Positions 59,919 through 64,000 of a stretch of DNA of 64,000 bases are shown here, piece by piece. Below the pieces are notes generated by a model. The model saw only the letters and a program-made list of their open reading frames with translations. It was not told where the DNA came from and made no database searches. Within the stretch, counting starts at the first letter, position 1, and every line of letters begins with the position of its first letter. The DNA comes from Prosthecobacter debontii (GTDB lineage: Bacteria > Verrucomicrobiota > Verrucomicrobiia > Verrucomicrobiales > Verrucomicrobiaceae), in assembly GCF_900167535.1 (NCBI RefSeq), contig NZ_FUYE01000013.1:1-64000 (forward strand), in the 5' to 3' direction. Made by a program: the position numbers and the translations under genes.

Positions 59919-61349
59919 TTAGGTGAGGCTTTTCCAGAGGGCTGCGGCAGCATAGGCGCGCCAAGGACGCCAGGCTTGAGAGCGTTGTTCCACGACACGT
60001 GCCGGGGCAAGCTCACCTTGGCCGACCGCTTTCCGCAGACCCAAGTCCGCAGCCGGGAAGGCATCCGGAAAACGCAGTCCTCTCATGGCGATGTAGTGAG
60101 CTGTCCAGGGGCCGATGCCGGGTAACTGGACCAAACGAGCCACGGCTGCCTCGTGATCCAAGCCCACTGGGAAATCCAGTCCTCCCCGCAGCGCATAGGT
60201 GGTGAGATGCCGCAGCGTTTCCGCCCGTGCACGGACCAAGCCTAAACGGCAGAGATCATCGAGGGATAACCGATCCATCGCCTCGACGGTAATGGCATGA
60301 CGGTGCAAGGCGGCAAAGGGTGTTGACATAGGTTCCCCGAGTCGCTCCGCCAACCGACCGGACAGGGTCGTCGCGGCAGCGACTGTGATCTGCTGGCCCA
60401 AGACCGCACGAACGGCGAGCTCGAAAAGATCCCAGGTGCCGCCGACTCGAAGACCTGGAAAGCGGCTCAAGGTCGGGGCCAGCAGAGGATCATCGCCCAG
60501 GACTTCATGGATGCTTGCCGGGCTGGCATCGAGGTCGAACATGCGTCTCACCCGAGATTGAAGGCTGCCCAGATGACGGGAAAGGGAAGGGGAGACTTCG
60601 ACGATCAAAGCTGAGGTGGCCACCTCCGGCCAAACACGCATCCAGCCCTCGGCATGGCCGATTTTCACGGTTCGGCGGTATTCATGATCCTGGATTTCTT
60701 CGACTCCAGGCACCAACCGGCTGCGAAAGTAATCCATCAAGGCCTCCCAGGCCAAAGGGGGGCGGTAGGCCAAGCGCAAACGGATGCTGTCCACGGGCTG
60801 GCGTGTCCCTTTCCGACACGCACTGGGGGCCATGCGATAGTGTTGCTGGAAGACCGTGTTAAAGGTGCGCAGGCTGCGGAATCCCGATGCCAGGGCGATC
60901 TCGCTGATCGGTTGAGTCGTTTCTTGGAGAAGCTGTTTGGCTAAAAGCAGCCGCTGCGTCTGCACCACCTGCACCGGGCTCACGCCGAACTCGGTTTTTA
61001 ATAAACGGCGCACCTGCCGTGAACTCAGGCCGAGGTCCGCATCCAGAGCCGCCAGGCGAGAGCCCTCCACGGCACGCTCTTGCAGGCGTTTCAAGATCGC
61101 TTCCGCCAGGGAGGTGCTGCGGAATCCAGGGGCCAGTTCCGGGCGGCACCGGAGGCAGGGGCGAAACCCCGCCGCCTCGGCAGCGCTGGCGGTGCTGTAA
61201 AACTGACAGGAACGGCGAGCGGGGGTCCGTGCGGGGCAGACCGGGCGGCAATAAATGCTCGTGGTTTTGACGGCGGTGAAAAACACCCCATCGAAACGGG
61301 AGTCCCGCGCTTGCAGGGCGCTGTAGCACGTGTCGTCAGAAAGTATCAT
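59919..61349 (-). CDS. Ada-type zinc/AraC domain fused to AlkA DNA glycosylase
   Basis: The 476-aa protein joins three modules. An Ada N-terminal zinc domain (Cys34, 38, 65, 68; SIYCRPVCPARTP...CLRCRPE) senses methyl phosphotriesters, an AraC helix-turn-helix follows (PISEIALASGFRSLRTFNTVF), and a C-terminal AlkA glycosylase excises alkylated bases (HhH near LVQLPGIGPWTAHYIAMRG with catalytic Asp in FPAADLG). It can thus act as both sensor-activator and repair enzyme. ATG 61349 is chosen. It is upstream of ogt on the same strand. Confidence 0.93.
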   Translation of the reverse strand: MILSDDTCYSALQARDSRFDGVFFTAVKTTSIYCRPVCPARTPARRSCQFYSTASAAEAAGFRPCLRCRPELAPGFRSTSLAEAILKRLQERAVEGSRLAALDADLGLSSRQVRRLLKTEFGVSPVQVVQTQRLLLAKQLLQETTQPISEIALASGFRSLRTFNTVFQQHYRMAPSACRKGTRQPVDSIRLRLAYRPPLAWEALMDYFRSRLVPGVEEIQDHEYRRTVKIGHAEGWMRVWPEVATSALIVEVSPSLSRHLGSLQSRVRRMFDLDASPASIHEVLGDDPLLAPTLSRFPGLRVGGTWDLFELAVRAVLGQQITVAAATTLSGRLAERLGEPMSTPFAALHRHAITVEAMDRLSLDDLCRLGLVRARAETLRHLTTYALRGGLDFPVGLDHEAAVARLVQLPGIGPWTAHYIAMRGLRFPDAFPAADLGLRKAVGQGELAPARVVEQRSQAWRPWRAYAAAALWKSLT

Positions 61350-61498
61350 GCCCCGAGGATGGCGCAGAAAAGGAATCTCTGCTCGCCATTTTCGGACAAG
61401 GTTATGATTGGTTTCTGCGCGAGGGAATGCTCCATAAAATTGAAAGAGCATCATGCGGGCTTGAAATGCCTGGAGCGAAAGCCGTAGAATCTCGAAGC

Positions 61499-63151
61499 AT
61501 GATCAACCGCATGTTGATGTTAGGAGTCGTTGTGATAATGCTGCTGAGCTCGCGTCAAGTGCAGGCGACGTCTTGGGTTGTCCCGACTTGGGAGCAGCTG
61601 GCTCAGGAAGCAGATTTTATCGGTGTGGTGGAATGTGTGACGGCTGGAGGCATTGTGGCTCGCTATCGGGTGGAGGAGTCTTTGAAGGGGATGGCCGTCG
61701 GGACCGAGTTCTTAATGGAAGAGTTTTCGGATTCGATGGGAAATCATTATCCGGTCAGATTGTGCGGAGAACGGATGCTGGTGATGGCGGCCAAGATCAA
61801 AGCTCCAATGGAGCGCAACTCGTCAGATCTTTTTTGGACCATTCCCGCTGACTATTTTGCTTTGTTTTTTGGGACTTGGGAGCTGGAGTATCTGCCTGCT
61901 TTGAAAGCTTCTTTTGGCGACAGCGTCACTTCGGTTAAAGAGGCTGAGGAGGTAATTCAAAAGTTTCTCGAAGCATCCGAAAATGAGAAAGAACGGCAGA
62001 CTATTTTGTCGATCCTGCGGAGTGACCATCGACGGTTTTTGCACTTTGTTGAAGGAACTCGTTCCAACGAAAACGGAAGGCTTTGGGAGGACCTTGAAAT
62101 CTCTGAGGAGGATATCGCGAAGACTGCGGCAAGGCTACAGACTTTGCAAAAACACACGGATGCAAAGGCACTGATCAGGCAAATGTTGGAGATGGCTCCT
62201 CATGAAAAAGTCCTCGGACTTTGGGGGGCGTTGGAACGTGGAGGCGTTCAGGTGGCCCTCGACGAGTGTAAAAAACAGAACACCGATGCTTGGTCAGAGG
62301 ACAGCGTGATTCAGTTGAACAACGTCTGCCATGCCATCTTTAAGCGGTTGAATCGAGAAAATCAGTCTGAGGAAGTCGTGGCACAGGAAAAAGTAAATAA
62401 AGTTAGGCCGAATGAAGATGAACTGTTGAAATATCGCCAGAGGGTCAGCGAGTTAGGATCTGATGATAGCCGTCTGGGAGGGAATCCTTTTGTGATTGTT
62501 GATCCAGAATCTTCGAAAGCCTGGAATGCTGCAGTGGAAAACCTTGTTGCGTATGATCCTGATTTTTTGGTGGCCATGTTGATCGCTTGGCCTCGGAGTG
62601 ATGATGCAGCTGCTTGCAAGCATGTGCTGATCCGGCTGTGCTTCGCTGCGCAGGGAGATCGGGCAGAGCTATTCATGCGATTGCAAGAGGCCCGTGATCC
62701 ACTTATTCAGGTCATGGCAGCCATTTACCTCTGTTTTGAGAATCAAGACGAAGGGCTGAAGCGTCTGCGACAGCATAGCCAGCTGCCTGGTGTTGCAGGA
62801 GCTTGGGCGGCATTGACTTTGGCCAGACGCGGGGAAAAAGGGGCCATGCCGCGGGTGCTGGAGGTTTTCGCTCCCTTGGATGAGGGGGCGAAAAATCTGA
62901 TTTTCGATCCAGATCAACTCAGGTTCATTCTTCAGCAGAGGCTGCTGGTCCTTTTGTCAAACTCAGCCAAGAACAGCAATGTCCCAAGATTCTTCTTTGA
63001 GAACTACACCACCTTCTATCCTGAATTTGGCGAAGGCGGAGTTCGAGAGCGGCAACTCAAGGCTCTCAAAAAATGGTGGGCAGAGCATGCCGATGCCATT
63101 GAACTTCATGACCCATGGAGAGGTGTTTTAGAGCAAGAAAAAAAGGACTGA
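61499..63151 (+). CDS. Exported protein of unknown function
   Basis: The 550-aa product has a signal peptide (MLGVVVIMLLSSRQVQATSW). An N-terminal region of about 100 residues follows (VVPTWEQLAQEADFIGVVEC, KGMAVGTEFL), reminiscent of tissue-inhibitor-like OB folds in other Verrucomicrobia proteins. A long helical part resembling HEAT-type repeats continues to the C-terminus. It is divergent from the Ada/AlkA gene. I do not recognise a named family. Confidence 0.65.
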   Translation: MINRMLMLGVVVIMLLSSRQVQATSWVVPTWEQLAQEADFIGVVECVTAGGIVARYRVEESLKGMAVGTEFLMEEFSDSMGNHYPVRLCGERMLVMAAKIKAPMERNSSDLFWTIPADYFALFFGTWELEYLPALKASFGDSVTSVKEAEEVIQKFLEASENEKERQTILSILRSDHRRFLHFVEGTRSNENGRLWEDLEISEEDIAKTAARLQTLQKHTDAKALIRQMLEMAPHEKVLGLWGALERGGVQVALDECKKQNTDAWSEDSVIQLNNVCHAIFKRLNRENQSEEVVAQEKVNKVRPNEDELLKYRQRVSELGSDDSRLGGNPFVIVDPESSKAWNAAVENLVAYDPDFLVAMLIAWPRSDDAAACKHVLIRLCFAAQGDRAELFMRLQEARDPLIQVMAAIYLCFENQDEGLKRLRQHSQLPGVAGAWAALTLARRGEKGAMPRVLEVFAPLDEGAKNLIFDPDQLRFILQQRLLVLLSNSAKNSNVPRFFFENYTTFYPEFGEGGVRERQLKALKKWWAEHADAIELHDPWRGVLEQEKKD

Positions 63152-63173
63152 TATGGATCTCGCGGCATGAGAG

Positions 63174-64000
63174 CTAGGCAGAGGGCGCTGCTGCTTTGAG
63201 CGGCTTCTTGGTCAGCATGATCTGCGCGATCCGGCGGATGACGGTCTGCACGTTGGTGCCTGAGCAGGTGCTGCCTTCGACGGCACTCTTTTGCCAGTAG
63301 CCGGGCGTTCCCAGGATACCTTCTTCGACACAGGTCATCACGGCTTCATCGGCGGGGCGTTGCGGTTGGAGACTGCGCGCGGTGTTTTTCAAAAGGATGC
63401 CGACGTTCTTGCCCGAGCAGGTGGAGTTTTCCGTGGCGTGGGCGATCCAGTAGTCAAACGAGCTGATGAGCTTGTGGTCGATCAAGACACGCAGGTCCGC
63501 GGCGAGTTGCGGAGAGATTTCGGCGAGGTCAATCGGCGTGGGCGTGCGTGGGGCGGGCCAAGCGAAGGTTTGCGGGGTCTGGGTTTGACGAGCTTGGGCG
63601 AGTTTGACAAGGCCCTGAGCCATCAAGTCGGCGGCTTCGCGTCGTGTCATCGCCTGGCTTGTTTTCGCGAGGTTATCCAGTCCCGTCAGGGTGACTTGAT
63701 GCTCAGCCAGGGCCTTTTTCAGCTTCTCCGCAAACACGGTCGGAGTGACCGGGGTGGGAAACTTCACGGCTTGGTCAAAGGCGCACTTGAAGATCTGGGC
63801 GGCGGCCTCGGGAGTGAGCGGTTGGTCAGGCAGAAACTTGCCTTCTTTCAAACTCATCAGCCCCCGCACCGTCACCATCTGCGCCGGCTGCCATTCCCAG
63901 CTTGTTTTGGCGATGTCCTTCAAGGGGGTGATCTGGAGCGTGTCACCGGTTTTGAGAAGCGTGTCTTGGACGAGGATCGGGTCGAGCTGACGAGGCTGGA
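63174..64000 (-). CDS. Partial gene, possible SLH-like or repeat-containing protein (5' end outside window)
   Basis: The frame stays open to the window edge beyond the TTG at 63923, so only the C-terminal 275 or so residues are seen. It contains two similar segments ending in STCSGKNVGILLKNTARSL and STCSGTNVQTVIRRIAQIM, about 60 residues apart, plus an SLH-like PLTPEAAAQIFKCAF. The whole protein and its role cannot be judged. A stop at 63174 converges with the preceding gene. Confidence 0.5.
   Translation of the reverse strand, partial: QPRQLDPILVQDTLLKTGDTLQITPLKDIAKTSWEWQPAQMVTVRGLMSLKEGKFLPDQPLTPEAAAQIFKCAFDQAVKFPTPVTPTVFAEKLKKALAEHQVTLTGLDNLAKTSQAMTRREAADLMAQGLVKLAQARQTQTPQTFAWPAPRTPTPIDLAEISPQLAADLRVLIDHKLISSFDYWIAHATENSTCSGKNVGILLKNTARSLQPQRPADEAVMTCVEEGILGTPGYWQKSAVEGSTCSGTNVQTVIRRIAQIMLTKKPLKAAAPSA

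Overview
The window looks like a chromosomal segment of a Verrucomicrobiota bacterium, probably of the Verrucomicrobiaceae (Prosthecobacter-like). This is inferred from protein style: FAD-dependent oxidoreductase with a golvesin-like tail, NHL and BD-FAE-type secreted proteins, SMI1/KNR4, DUF1802, and a sigma-54 factor in a GC-rich genome. No rRNA or marker gene is present, so the placement is tentative.

Region 1 (1-11.4 kb) is a complete type I-G (formerly I-U) CRISPR-Cas operon on the minus strand: cas3 (helicase then HD), csx17, csb1, csb2, a cas4-cas1 fusion and cas2. The Cas4-Cas1 protein is about 250 residues longer than usual because of low-complexity inserts in the Cas4 half. The array itself is not in the window and probably lies just left of position 1. 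A CAT-anticodon tRNA, probably Ile2, follows.

Region 2 (12-36.3 kb) is mostly core genome: rpoN, glutamate dehydrogenase, fabG, a DedA protein, an ABC exporter, a Gfo/Idh/MocA oxidoreductase, a Rieske protein, an acyl-CoA thioesterase and an argB-argD-argF block. It carries small mobile debris. One piece is a RAYT (REP-associated transposase) with mirrored REP clusters next to a duplicated gene 3' end. Another is a 154-bp MITE-like element whose target duplication forms the stop codon of the Rieske gene.

Region 3 (about 36.3-50.3 kb) is the most striking part. About twenty short genes, nearly all of unknown function and all on the plus strand, alternate with structured imperfect repeats. These begin with GCCTAAC/GCCGAAC/TCATAAC at or just after stop codons and end with GTTAGGC/GTTAGGT/GTTCGNC just before the next start. 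This is the layout of an integron gene-cassette array; no integrase is visible, so it would be classed as a CALIN unless one lies outside. Recognisable cargo includes SLATT, FRG, DUF3592, DUF4430 and DUF4240 proteins. Four cassettes share a promoter-like module, and at least two cassette genes are broken.

Region 4 (50.4-64 kb) returns to ordinary genes: a metallophosphatase, an L,D-transpeptidase, a rhodanese, a DUF1802 protein, a KefB-type antiporter, an alkylation-repair pair (Ada/AlkA fusion plus Ogt) and secreted unknowns. At 53.4-57.2 kb a methyltransferase, a six-helix membrane histidine kinase and a receiver-kinase hybrid are co-oriented in the arrangement of the Ralstonia phc quorum-sensing genes, with perfect palindromes in front of two of them.
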